From SOIL31 sp964636815 (lineage in GTDB: Bacteria; Babelota; Babeliae; Babelales; Vermiphilaceae), in assembly GCA_964636815.1 (NCBI GenBank), contig CAZWTF010000003.1:1-64000 (forward strand): a DNA stretch of 64,000 nucleotides, read 5' to 3'. The translations under genes were made by a program, and so were the position numbers. Each line of letters begins with the position of its first letter. Position 1 is the first letter of the stretch. Below the pieces are notes generated by a model. The model was not told the origin of the DNA. It made no database searches and worked only from the letters and a program-made list of their open reading frames with translations. Below are positions 8,768 to 16,773 of this stretch, in pieces.

Positions 8768-9898
8768 TTATATTTCATCATTTAAAATTTTAGTTCTATA
8801 GTTTGCCATCAATTGTACCATAAAGTGCAGATTATGGATTGTTGCAAGGGTGTACGCGCTCAACTCTGCTGCTTTAAACAGGTGATGCAAATATGCGCGA
8901 GTATAATGTTGGCACGTGTAGCAGCTGCATGCATCATCAACAGGACGGAATGCGGTTCTATTTTCTGCATTACCAATTTTAACAGGTCCCTGGGTAGTAA
9001 AAAAGAGCCCATGACGTGCACAGCGCGTGGGGTGTGAGCTATCGAATGTATCAATACCAAGTTGTACGCACGGCCCAATGGATGCTAAATCTCCAATCCC
9101 AAGAAGATGATTTGGTTTATCTTCAGGCAGTAATGGCATGACATAGGTGAGCATATCAATCATTTCTTCTCTGTTTTTTCCCATACTGCCACCAATTGCA
9201 TGGCCATCAAAAGGGAGTTTGGTTAAAACATCACAACTTTCTTTGCGCAACTCTTTGTTGATGCCGCCGTGAATAACTGAATACATAGCCTGATTTTGTT
9301 TGTTGGCTAAATGGGCATCAAGAGAGCGTTTTTCCCATCTGTGAGTGCGTTGTAATGAGTTGATAAGCTTGCGTTGATCAATGTGGTAAGGAGGTAACTC
9401 ATCAAAAGGGATAATAATATCAGCACCAAGGTCTTTTTGTGCGGCAATAGATGTTTCTGGCGTTAGTAATATCTGTTTTCCATCACGGTATGATCGGAAG
9501 AGCACACCATCTTCAGATGTTTTGAGTACTAAGTTATCACCTTTTTTTTGTCCACGGCTTTTCAGTTCGTCTTTAACGGTACCGTATGCAAGGCTGAATA
9601 CTTGAAAGCCCCCAGAATCAGTGATAATGGGCTTATTTCTGTTCATAAAACTGTGCAATCCGCCAGCTTGTTTGATTATCTCCGTCCCCGGTTGGAGCAT
9701 AAGGTGGTAGGTATTGCAGAACATAAGTTGCAAGCCAATTTCAGAAACCAGATTGGCATCAACTGATTTGAGCGCTCCATTGGTGCCCACACCTACAAAG
9801 CTTGGGGTATCAATAATGCCGTGTGGCGTGTGGATTTGGCCAACTCGAGCACGTGATTTTTTTGATTGATGAATCAGTTTAAACGTAAAGTATGACAT
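8768..9898 (-). CDS. tgt: tRNA-guanine transglycosylase (Tgt)
   Basis: Tgt swaps guanine 34 of GUN-anticodon tRNAs for a queuosine precursor base. The 376-residue protein has the general acid motif TDSGGFQVFSL (Asp94), the nucleophile region GIDTFD (Asp286) and the zinc site Cys324, Cys326, Cys329, His355. Two oddities: the substrate loop usually reading GGLAVGE is GGSMGK (236-241), lacking the Glu that in Zymomonas Tgt favours preQ1, and there is an insertion near 107-127. No preQ1 synthesis gene is in the window, while a YhhQ-type transporter lies 1.2 kb away. Together this suggests use of imported queuine; that is inference. Confidence 0.95.
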   Translation of the reverse strand: MSYFTFKLIHQSKKSRARVGQIHTPHGIIDTPSFVGVGTNGALKSVDANLVSEIGLQLMFCNTYHLMLQPGTEIIKQAGGLHSFMNRNKPIITDSGGFQVFSLAYGTVKDELKSRGQKKGDNLVLKTSEDGVLFRSYRDGKQILLTPETSIAAQKDLGADIIIPFDELPPYHIDQRKLINSLQRTHRWEKRSLDAHLANKQNQAMYSVIHGGINKELRKESCDVLTKLPFDGHAIGGSMGKNREEMIDMLTYVMPLLPEDKPNHLLGIGDLASIGPCVQLGIDTFDSSHPTRCARHGLFFTTQGPVKIGNAENRTAFRPVDDACSCYTCQHYTRAYLHHLFKAAELSAYTLATIHNLHFMVQLMANYRTKILNDEI

Positions 9899-9934
9899 AA
9901 TCTTTTTCTATAACTTTTTGTTGAATATTATTTT

Positions 9935-9963
9935 AGTATAGCAGAATTTTTATCTTATCTTAA
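9935..9963 (-). promoter_or_regulatory. Candidate promoter of the tgt operon (extended -10)
   Basis: On the minus strand TGCTATACT gives an extended -10 box (9935-9943), with TTAAGA as a fair -35 box 17 bases upstream (9958-9963). The same TGCTATACTAAA string precedes trhO and the hydrolase gene at 39374, which supports it being a real promoter form in this genome. Confidence 0.6.
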
Positions 9964-11084
9964 TCAGAGTCAGAATTGCTACTTGTGGCTGCATTTTCTG
10001 TTATGAGTAAAGATTGATGTAAGCTATGATATCTTAATTGCCATCTTAAGAGTTCTACGCATGCTTTACAGGGTCCTGGTTTTAACATATGTTTGGTGAG
10101 CCCGCAATGTTTTTGAAGTATTAATAGTTCGTTGCTTTTGCTCGCCATAGCATGAGCCATTTCATCAATGCAATTTTTACGTTCTAAGCTGATTCCATAA
10201 TCAAGAGGAGTTTGTCCATCCTCATTGAGTGGAAGTAAGTCAGGATTGTATTGAGAGAGTATGTTTATTGCTTCGGGTCTATTATATTGAATAGCGTAAT
10301 GCAATAAGCTTAATTGTTTGCGATAACGGTTTGGATTGAATTTATATTCAAGACAGAGTTTCAAAAATAACATGTCATGTGTTCTGATGTATAATCTAAG
10401 CATTGCATATTGTAAATCAGGTGAAACAGAGCTGTATTCAATGTTATTTGTTGTAGTAAGGGAGTTCTTTAAGAAAATTGCCAAATATTGAGCAGGATCA
10501 TTTTCTTTGAGTTGATGGCATCTTAGTTGCCATATTAAGTCTATGTATTTTATAACAAGATTTGGATCTAAAGCATGCTGAGTGGTGGCACGCTGTTTTT
10601 GATATTCTAAAAGCTCATTGATTTTTGTGACGATAACATCAGCCATTAGATTAATGCAATCTACGCACTTTGAACTTATAGCATAGTCTAAAGGGGTTTG
10701 GTCTTTTCTATTACGTGGAGTTAGGTCAGCATTATATTTTGAGAGTTTAAGAACTGCTATATGGTTATGCTTTCTGATGGCGTAATGTAATAAGCTTTGT
10801 TTTTTGCGCTGAGAATTTGGGCTGAATTTATATTTAAGACAAAGTTTTAAACATTTTGAATCGTTATTTTGTATGCATGTTTTAAGCATTTCATATTGCG
10901 TATCAGGTTGAAATCTGGTGTGTTCAATACCATTTGTGGTTATAAGATGATCTTTTAGAGTAATTTCTAATTTTTCAACATCATCTTTTTGACCGCATTT
11001 TATTTGATTGTTTTGTTCCATGCAAGAAAGATAATTAACAGCAATCATTGCTGTTAATATAGTGACAACTCTTCTTTTTTTCAT
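9960..11084 (-). CDS. Exported ankyrin-repeat protein with internal duplication
   Basis: The 374-residue product has an N-terminal signal-like segment ending YLSCMEQ; the Cys followed by Met might be a weak lipobox but is not the classic L-A-G-C. The protein is two homologous halves (about 44-190 and 205-355). Each half holds a TQYEML/LQYAML helix, two ankyrin repeats (SLLHYAI, QTPLDYAI/QTPLDYGI) and a helical close ending WQLR. The 3' end overlaps the proposed tgt promoter. It is flanked by tgt and the YhhQ-type transporter, but a link to queuosine is not suggested by its sequence. Likely an exported protein-binding factor. Confidence 0.85.
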   Translation of the reverse strand: MKKRRVVTILTAMIAVNYLSCMEQNNQIKCGQKDDVEKLEITLKDHLITTNGIEHTRFQPDTQYEMLKTCIQNNDSKCLKLCLKYKFSPNSQRKKQSLLHYAIRKHNHIAVLKLSKYNADLTPRNRKDQTPLDYAISSKCVDCINLMADVIVTKINELLEYQKQRATTQHALDPNLVIKYIDLIWQLRCHQLKENDPAQYLAIFLKNSLTTTNNIEYSSVSPDLQYAMLRLYIRTHDMLFLKLCLEYKFNPNRYRKQLSLLHYAIQYNRPEAINILSQYNPDLLPLNEDGQTPLDYGISLERKNCIDEMAHAMASKSNELLILQKHCGLTKHMLKPGPCKACVELLRWQLRYHSLHQSLLITENAATSSNSDSD

Positions 11085-11121
11085 ATACTTTTCTTTTGTT
11101 CTATATATCTGTTTTTTAAAA

Positions 11122-11793
11122 TTAATCCGAACTTGCTATTCTATGTATTTGGCGAGAAAAACCAATAAAAGGAGTAGCAATGAGAATGCTGATGATTTTG
11201 ATGACATAGCTGATAATAATAACTTCCCAAATATTATCAATAATGCCGTAAAGGCCAAAAAAGCTGAATAAAACGGTATCTAATAGTTGGCATAGCGCGA
11301 TAGAGGCGTAATTCCTGAAAATAATATATTTTTTATGAAAGACTTTCTTAAGAAAGCCATAGAGATAGTAATCAGCCATTTGTGAAATCAGGTAGACAGA
11401 AAATGATGCGATAACAATACGAGGCATTAGACTGAGTAGTGGCATAAAATGGAGGTGCATTATGTCGGCTGAGTGAGGAATGTAAACAAGGTGGATTTGT
11501 GATACAATAGCATAAAAAATGAGTAGGAAAAAGTTAATCCAGATGGTCTTTTTGGCTATTTCTTTACCAAAATATTCTTGTAATAGATTTAATCCTATGG
11601 TTGCTCCTACCGTAAAGGCATCGGCGCAGGTGGCGGTAAGGCCAAAGAGGGTGATTTGTTTAACCACAAATAGGTTTGCAAATGTGCAGCAGGCACAGAC
11701 AAATGCTACAAGAGCTCCTTGTCCCAAAGCTAATGCCCCAAGAGAAAATAGGGCAATAATGATAGTATGAATAATAAAAATGAGTTCGTTCAT
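11122..11793 (-). CDS. YhhQ/QPTR-family queuosine precursor transporter
   Basis: A 223-residue protein with about six membrane segments, matching the YhhQ family (PF02592) in length and in its two best-kept regions: the block with GLNLLQEYFGKEIAKK (about 67-82) and the ALCQLLDTVLFSFFG block (about 165-179) with paired Gln and Asp. Family members carry preQ1, preQ0 or queuine into the cell. It lies on the same strand as tgt, one gene away, and supports salvage of a queuosine precursor from a host or its food. The substrate is not determined by sequence. Confidence 0.88.
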   Translation of the reverse strand: MNELIFIIHTIIIALFSLGALALGQGALVAFVCACCTFANLFVVKQITLFGLTATCADAFTVGATIGLNLLQEYFGKEIAKKTIWINFFLLIFYAIVSQIHLVYIPHSADIMHLHFMPLLSLMPRIVIASFSVYLISQMADYYLYGFLKKVFHKKYIIFRNYASIALCQLLDTVLFSFFGLYGIIDNIWEVIIISYVIKIISILIATPFIGFSRQIHRIASSD

Positions 11794-11919
11794 AGGGGCA
11801 ATTCTTAAGTTTCGTGGTTTTTTATGGTATAGTATAAATAAATAATAGTATATATCAATTAAGAAATGGATTGTAGTAATTAGAAAAATTGAAACAAATA
11901 ATCTGACGGGGGATTTATT

Positions 11920-12504
11920 GTGTTTATAAAGAAAATAGCATGTATGCGTTCTGTTGCCTTTGTTTTGTGTATAGCCTCCTTTGTGCCTTTATCATGTTAT
12001 CAGCATGACATAGAGGTTACTGTTGCAAGGGTACATACTGATACCTCAGATATTAAAAAATATATTACAGAGCGCGTTGCGAGTGATCTTAAAAAGGCAA
12101 AAATATTTGGAAAAGGGATGGCACATTTTGTTAAAGGCATTAGCCATTATGCATTTGATGCGATACCCTTTGAATTTTTTGCTGATTCTAAAGCTGTAAA
12201 CGATGTCTTTAAGCGTCTTGAAGAAGGGGTTTCCTATATTCAAGAGACCAAAGAAGCGTTTAAAAGAAACTATATGAGTAATAAAAGAACGCTTAATCAG
12301 AGTCATTTGGCAGAATTTTTATACCATCATGTGGTTGATAATGTTCATATTACTGCTGAGCAAAGAGTAGCCCTTAAACGGGATCCTCTCAAGATGGATG
12401 AGTATGTTAGAAGAGGGATTGTTAAAAAAGAAGAGTATATGTATTATACTCTTTTAAATTTTGTGGTGAGATATTACTTAGAGCACGAAACAAAGCATAA
12501 GTAA
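11920..12504 (+). CDS. Exported helical protein, paralogue of its neighbour
   Basis: Starts at GTG (11920) with GGGGGA upstream; no better ATG is present before the signal peptide. The 194-residue product has a hydrophobic leader (about residues 9-25) and a mature helical domain. It is a distant full-length paralogue of 12529-13107: shared blocks are DIKKYITERVASDL versus DIIKKHIFKKMAGDI, then P-x-x-FF about 35 residues on, then a LAEFLYHHV/LGDFLFGSL block and a C-terminal Y-Y-L-x-H segment. No family is recognised. The 126 bases upstream, shared with the divergent yhhQ-like gene, contain TATAGT near 11828 as a possible -10. Confidence 0.75.
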   Translation: MFIKKIACMRSVAFVLCIASFVPLSCYQHDIEVTVARVHTDTSDIKKYITERVASDLKKAKIFGKGMAHFVKGISHYAFDAIPFEFFADSKAVNDVFKRLEEGVSYIQETKEAFKRNYMSNKRTLNQSHLAEFLYHHVVDNVHITAEQRVALKRDPLKMDEYVRRGIVKKEEYMYYTLLNFVVRYYLEHETKHK

Positions 12505-12528
12505 TTTTATATTTTCTTGGGGGGAATT

Positions 12529-13107
12529 ATGTCGAAATTGTACAGTATGGTGCTTTTAGCTGTAAGTTTATTATGTACCACTATTGGTGCATTTGATATT
12601 ACTTCAGAAAAAGTGATTCAAGATAAAGATATTATCAAAAAACATATCTTTAAAAAAATGGCTGGTGATATTGCAACATCAGAAAATTGGTTTGTAAAAA
12701 CTACATATGCTTATCGCACTCAGATTAGTGATAAGGTATATGATAGTAGACCTTTGGTGTTTTTTCATAATAAGAAAGAAGCAAAAGAGTCTTTTAATGG
12801 CATGATTGATAAGTATGAAACGTCTGTTTTGGTTCAAAAGAAGATAAAAAGATTTATGGATCAAAAACAAAGTAATTCTCATGAAGATTTAGGTGATTTT
12901 CTTTTTGGCAGTTTGATTGAACATTTGGAGATTGAAGAGTCGCAGAAAAGTGAATTTAAAAATAATCCTGCTCAGTTAAATGAATTTATAAAGAAGCAAA
13001 CAGGATCTGTCCGTGAACAGTATTTTAAAATTAATGTTGCCAATTGTATAGCACATCATTATTTGACGCATTATTATGATGATTTAAAAAAGCATCATAA
13101 TAAATAA
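12529..13107 (+). CDS. Exported helical protein, paralogue of its neighbour
   Basis: I place the start at ATG 12529, not the in-frame TTG at 12517, because the run TTGGGGGGAATT is the ribosome-binding site for that ATG. The 192-residue product has a clear signal peptide (about 1-20). The mature part is helical and charged, and aligns along its length with the product of 11920-12504. The two genes are 24 bases apart and surely one operon. Both resemble nothing I know. The conserved positions are mostly hydrophobic plus a P-x-x-FF motif, which points to a shared fold rather than a catalytic site. Confidence 0.78.
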   Translation: MSKLYSMVLLAVSLLCTTIGAFDITSEKVIQDKDIIKKHIFKKMAGDIATSENWFVKTTYAYRTQISDKVYDSRPLVFFHNKKEAKESFNGMIDKYETSVLVQKKIKRFMDQKQSNSHEDLGDFLFGSLIEHLEIEESQKSEFKNNPAQLNEFIKKQTGSVREQYFKINVANCIAHHYLTHYYDDLKKHHNK

Positions 13108-13113
13108 TTGATT

Positions 13114-14082
13114 TTATTGTAGCAATGGATATTTTTTAAATCCAATCAACTGACATTCCGCTTGTGGTAGAATATTGAATTTATCAAGCACCAATCGTTG
13201 CATTTGCCGAGCAAGTGTAATAATGTCGGTGCTTGTTGCGTTTTTAAGATTCACAATCATATTTGCATGTTGTGGAGATACAATCGCATCACCACTACGC
13301 AGCGTTCCTTTAATCCCAATTTTATCAAGATAATAGGCGACAAATATAATTTTTTTGTTATCAATTTCAAGAGTAACTTCATCTGCAAAAAAGTTTCTAA
13401 AAAAACTTCCGCAGGTACGTACTTGTGGGTAACGATGAGCACGGTGGCGAATGATTTCTGTTTTACGACCTTGGGCAAATGCAGTTTCTTCAGCTGTTGC
13501 TGATTTGAGTTTAAACGTAGCGCTGACCAAAAAATAATCTTTTTTATGCAGTTGAGAATCGTTATAACCAAAATTAAACCATTGCGCATCAACCAATTCT
13601 AGTTCGCCGGTTTTTTTATTAATAACCTCAGCTGAGAGTAAAAAGTCAGCGAGCAAAAAATTGAAGTAGTGAAGGTTGATATACACAGACCCGCCAACCG
13701 TTCCTGGTATGCCGCTGAACTCTTCAAGGCCAATTAAGTTATTATCAAGGCAATAATCAATAAGATCAGGCATGGTAACACCGGCATCAGCTTTAACGAT
13801 AGTTTCATTAATTATCTGAATGTTGGTTAGCTGTGGTCGAATAACAAGACCATCAAAACCATCATCGCTTATCAGTATGTTTGCGCCTTGTCCAAGCATA
13901 AAAATGTTCAAATTGTGGGTAGCGGCATAGACAATCGCTTCTTGGAATTGTTCAGATGTTGTTGGTTCACAATAAAAACGTGCAGGACCACCCGTTTTAA
14001 ACCAGTTTTTGTCAGCAAGAGGAACATTTGTTTGAATCAGTAATGGATGATGAGTTTCGGTGTGTACAGTTGTTTTTTGCAT
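13114..14082 (-). CDS. murB: UDP-N-acetylenolpyruvoylglucosamine reductase MurB
   Basis: MurB uses FAD and NADPH to reduce enolpyruvyl-UDP-GlcNAc to UDP-MurNAc in the cytoplasm. I start at ATG 14082 (322 residues), since a longer TTG start at 14106 would overlap trhO. Present are the FAD-binding GQGANILI block, EEFSGIPGTVGGS, the catalytic-serine segment CGSFFRN and the C-terminal Glu segment AECQLIGF. The usual N-A-G-A-Y-G after the PGTVGG motif is changed to a Y-I-N-L-H-Y-F sequence. The gene starts five bases after the trhO stop with no strong ribosome-binding site, suggesting translational coupling. Confidence 0.95.
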   Translation of the reverse strand: MQKTTVHTETHHPLLIQTNVPLADKNWFKTGGPARFYCEPTTSEQFQEAIVYAATHNLNIFMLGQGANILISDDGFDGLVIRPQLTNIQIINETIVKADAGVTMPDLIDYCLDNNLIGLEEFSGIPGTVGGSVYINLHYFNFLLADFLLSAEVINKKTGELELVDAQWFNFGYNDSQLHKKDYFLVSATFKLKSATAEETAFAQGRKTEIIRHRAHRYPQVRTCGSFFRNFFADEVTLEIDNKKIIFVAYYLDKIGIKGTLRSGDAIVSPQHANMIVNLKNATSTDIITLARQMQRLVLDKFNILPQAECQLIGFKKYPLLQ

Positions 14083-14087
14083 ATTAT

Positions 14088-15029
14088 TTATTGATCTATT
14101 GAACAACTGTTACTAAGTTGGTCTGCTTCAAAGCGAGCAAAATGAGGTCTCACATTCACTTTATTTTCAGCAATCAGTGTTTGGCAAGTTTCGCCACAAG
14201 CTTCATTATATTTTTGTACGCAATCAGCGCAGCTGATGAAATGTTTGTTGCACATTGCATTCAGGCAGTTGTAATAATCGTCAGATGGTTGCGTGCAGAT
14301 GGCACAAGAGCCTAAAACATCTTCATTAATTCTGACTGCTACGCGGCCATCAAAAACGTAATTTTTACCGCGGAAGAATCCATCTGGATACTGATCTGTG
14401 TAGCGGACAATCCCGCCTTCTATTTGATACACTTTTTTAGCGACATTTTTTTCATTAAGATATGCAGTTGCACGTTCGCAGCGGATGCCACCAGTGCAAT
14501 ACATGAGTACTTGTTTATCTTTGAAGGTATCAAGATTTTCATCAAGATATTGTGGTAAATCTCTAAAGTTTTCAATATTAGGGGTTATTGCGTCTGTAAA
14601 TTTACCAATTGCCCATTCATAATCATTACGAGTATCAAGGATAACAAGGTCATCAGGTTTATTGGTAAGGAGTTCGTGAGTGGCTTGTGGAGAGAGATGT
14701 TGGCCACCATTGCGTGGGGTAAGTTGATCATAAGGGATACCAAGAGCAACTGCTTCATCGCGTACTTTAACGCTGAGGCGTGGGAAGCATTCAGCGCCAC
14801 CATCACTTTTTTTAAAATCTATTCCACCAAAAAGTTCATGTGCAGACATGGTGTTGATATATTCATCAAGGTTTTCTTCTGATCCACCAAGAGTTCCATT
14901 GATACCTTCATGACTGATGAGAATTCTGCCTTTAAGCCCAAGGTTTTGGCAGATTTCATGTTGCCATTTCATGATCTGTTTTGGGTATTCTATGGCTATG
15001 TATTTGTAAAAAAGGATTATTTTGTTCAT
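14088..15029 (-). CDS. trhO: tRNA uridine(34) hydroxylase TrhO (YceA), rhodanese family
   Basis: TrhO hydroxylates U34 of tRNA in an oxygen-dependent way. The 313-residue protein shows the N-terminal acylphosphatase-like domain (GRILISHEGINGTLGGS, 34-50), the central rhodanese domain with active loop CTGGIRCE (Cys178 to Glu185) and the C-terminal Cys-rich tail with Cys-x-x-Cys pairs, all typical. An extended -10 promoter lies about 36 bases upstream. It heads a two-gene unit with murB. Together with mnmG and tgt it makes wobble-base modification a theme of this window, though the genes are not adjacent. Confidence 0.95.
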   Translation of the reverse strand: MNKIILFYKYIAIEYPKQIMKWQHEICQNLGLKGRILISHEGINGTLGGSEENLDEYINTMSAHELFGGIDFKKSDGGAECFPRLSVKVRDEAVALGIPYDQLTPRNGGQHLSPQATHELLTNKPDDLVILDTRNDYEWAIGKFTDAITPNIENFRDLPQYLDENLDTFKDKQVLMYCTGGIRCERATAYLNEKNVAKKVYQIEGGIVRYTDQYPDGFFRGKNYVFDGRVAVRINEDVLGSCAICTQPSDDYYNCLNAMCNKHFISCADCVQKYNEACGETCQTLIAENKVNVRPHFARFEADQLSNSCSIDQ

Positions 15030-15064
15030 GGTATTTGTCCCGATAAGTAAATTTATTAATTTTT

Positions 15065-15073
15065 AGTATAGCA
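15065..15073 (-). promoter_or_regulatory. Extended -10 promoter element of trhO-murB
   Basis: TGCTATACT on the minus strand, identical to the element before tgt, placed 36 bases upstream of the trhO start. No good -35 box is seen at 17-18 bases, which extended -10 promoters tolerate. Confidence 0.55.
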
Positions 15074-15142
15074 GATTATCTTTATTATTTAAGGGTTAAG
15101 ATTTGAGAGAGTAATAAAATGAGGGAATTATAAAGAAGAAAT

Positions 15143-15641
15143 AATCTCCAGCTTAACGCCGGAGACCTAAACCTTCACTTCGTTACGGTTGTTTACGTGG
15201 GGGTATTTGTGTAAAACACCCCCACACCCCCGATACACAAACAGTTCCTTTTGATCCCTACGAGTTATAGGCCTAGTCCCCATCGGCTGATGGGGATGTG
15301 ATCCATGTCCTATTACCCAACCTACGCTTTGCTGCGGTCGGGTACCCATAAAGATGAAGGATTCTTATATGGGGGTCCCCAATTGTAGTAAGCGTAAATT
15401 GGGGTTAAAATCACCCCGATAACTCGCACATGTATTTATTTAAATTATTAAAATAAGTACCTACACATTTCGCATGATGGTTTAGGCTGCTTCTTAGCAG
15501 ACTGTGGCCTGAATTCGAAATGATCTAAGGAATCCAAGGGAACTATTGGTGCACGAGTGCAGAGGGGTTGCAAAACCCCTTTGCGAAAAAAACAATTTGA
15601 GTGAAGCGAAAATTGAGGTCTCCGGCCTTAAGCTGGAGATT
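15143..15641. mobile_element. 499-bp unit with terminal inverted repeats carrying repeat copy 2
   Basis: The ends 15143-15171 and 15613-15641 are inverted repeats matching at 27 of 29 positions (AATCTCCAGCTTAA-GCCGGAGACCT). Inside lie a GTGGGGGT/ACCCCCAC hairpin (about 15197-15227) and the 356-bp core at 15238-15593 shared with 20-375. No transposase or convincing frame is present and no clear target-site duplication is visible. It looks like a non-autonomous, MITE-like element or a structured RNA. It fills the 637-base gap between trhO and the macro-like genes; the remainder of that gap holds only the trhO promoter. Confidence 0.7.
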
Positions 15642-15666
15642 AAAAGATCTTAGTAAAAAATCATGT

Positions 15667-16716
15667 TCACGAATTAAGCATAAATAGAACTATAGAATCG
15701 ATAATTTCCTTCGGTAATTGTGAAATGTCCTGCTCAGTATCTTTATGTATCCAATACAAATATATAGCATGGATTGGTCTATAATATTTCATTAACGACT
15801 TTTTACCCAGTGTGAACTCAGACCGTTTTTTAACCACCAGATAAATATTATCATATCCTTCTGGGTACTCTTGAAGAAAATCTAAAATGGCTGCTATAGC
15901 AATAGGCGTAGCTTTATCTCGTGGAAAACCAACATCAGTACTAAGCAGCGGAATTGCAATATTTATATTAGATTTTGGATGGGGACGAGTATATCGAGCT
16001 TTAGGATTGTCTGCTGAACTGTAATAATCAGCCATTATTCTTAAAATTTCTCTATAACACATACTTAAATCATTTGATGCTGCTTGTATTGCTTCATCAC
16101 CAGTAAATTGTAGCAATTTGTCCCCATTATGGGGATGCCAGCTTATAGAGTATCCAATGCCATTATGATCATAACCCATGGCTGTTGTCGTATAATTTTG
16201 ATTTTTTCTCAACACATTGTATATAAATTTTCCATTCAATGTATTAATGCATGGTTCTGTAATAATCCTTGTATCGCTTGTTATTTTTGTAAAAATGCCT
16301 TCATATAATTTTTCTTTTTTATCTTCAGGGCTATAAGGATATGGTTTACAGTTGTCGTCCTCAGAACCGCTATCATCATCATTGTTTTTCGTATATATCC
16401 GAGAGTCTTTAAAATAAAGTTCTCTTCCAACTAGGTATGCTGTTGGAGGATACGGGCAATCAGTTACTGCTCCTACAGTATAAGCATTAAACTTGCCTGA
16501 TAATAATGCTTGTTGATGGTCGCCAACAATGGTGTAATTTACTTTGTTTGCTACGTTTAATAAAGGTTCTTTAGTGAGATGAATTTTTGTTTTATTACAG
16601 ATTAAACTTAAAGAGTTTTTTGTTATTTCAAGCAAAGAAATTGTTTCATCTTCTTTTTGCATTCCATTGAGGAGTACAGTTACAAAGCATGTAAAAATTA
16701 AAACTTTTTTTGTCAT
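15667..16716 (-). CDS. Exported macro-domain-like protein with F-box-like tail (array member 3)
   Basis: A 349-residue product with a signal peptide ending LLNGMQK. Residues about 45-75 and 205-305 resemble a split macro domain (ADP-ribose binding): AIQAASNDLSMCYREIL (209-225) and INIAIPLLSTDVGFPRDKA (251-269) match the family's second half. The usual N-A-A-N and Gly-rich binding loops are not kept; between the halves lies an acidic insert (112-122). The C-terminus LPKEIIDSIVLFML (334-347) is F-box-like. Two tandem paralogues follow upstream. Function is unknown; a host-directed effector is possible. Confidence 0.75.
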   Translation of the reverse strand: MTKKVLIFTCFVTVLLNGMQKEDETISLLEITKNSLSLICNKTKIHLTKEPLLNVANKVNYTIVGDHQQALLSGKFNAYTVGAVTDCPYPPTAYLVGRELYFKDSRIYTKNNDDDSGSEDDNCKPYPYSPEDKKEKLYEGIFTKITSDTRIITEPCINTLNGKFIYNVLRKNQNYTTTAMGYDHNGIGYSISWHPHNGDKLLQFTGDEAIQAASNDLSMCYREILRIMADYYSSADNPKARYTRPHPKSNINIAIPLLSTDVGFPRDKATPIAIAAILDFLQEYPEGYDNIYLVVKKRSEFTLGKKSLMKYYRPIHAIYLYWIHKDTEQDISQLPKEIIDSIVLFMLNS

Positions 16717-16773
16717 TATCGCTCCCGTTTTTCTTGTTTGTTTTTGTAAGGATACATAAAAATGTAGTGCGCA

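Noticed and set aside
9960..11084. Lipoprotein call for the ankyrin protein (Cys in YLSCME)
   Set aside because: The residues before Cys do not form a standard lipobox and the Met-Glu after it matches the other exported proteins, so I kept a plain signal peptide.
12517..12528. TTG start for the second paralogue
   Set aside because: The TTGGGGGGAATT run is better read as the ribosome-binding site of ATG 12529.
15167..15349. 60-codon minus-strand frame over the second repeat copy
   Set aside because: Spans the repeat edge and a hairpin; the matching frame in copy 1 is broken by changes, so it is not kept as a protein.
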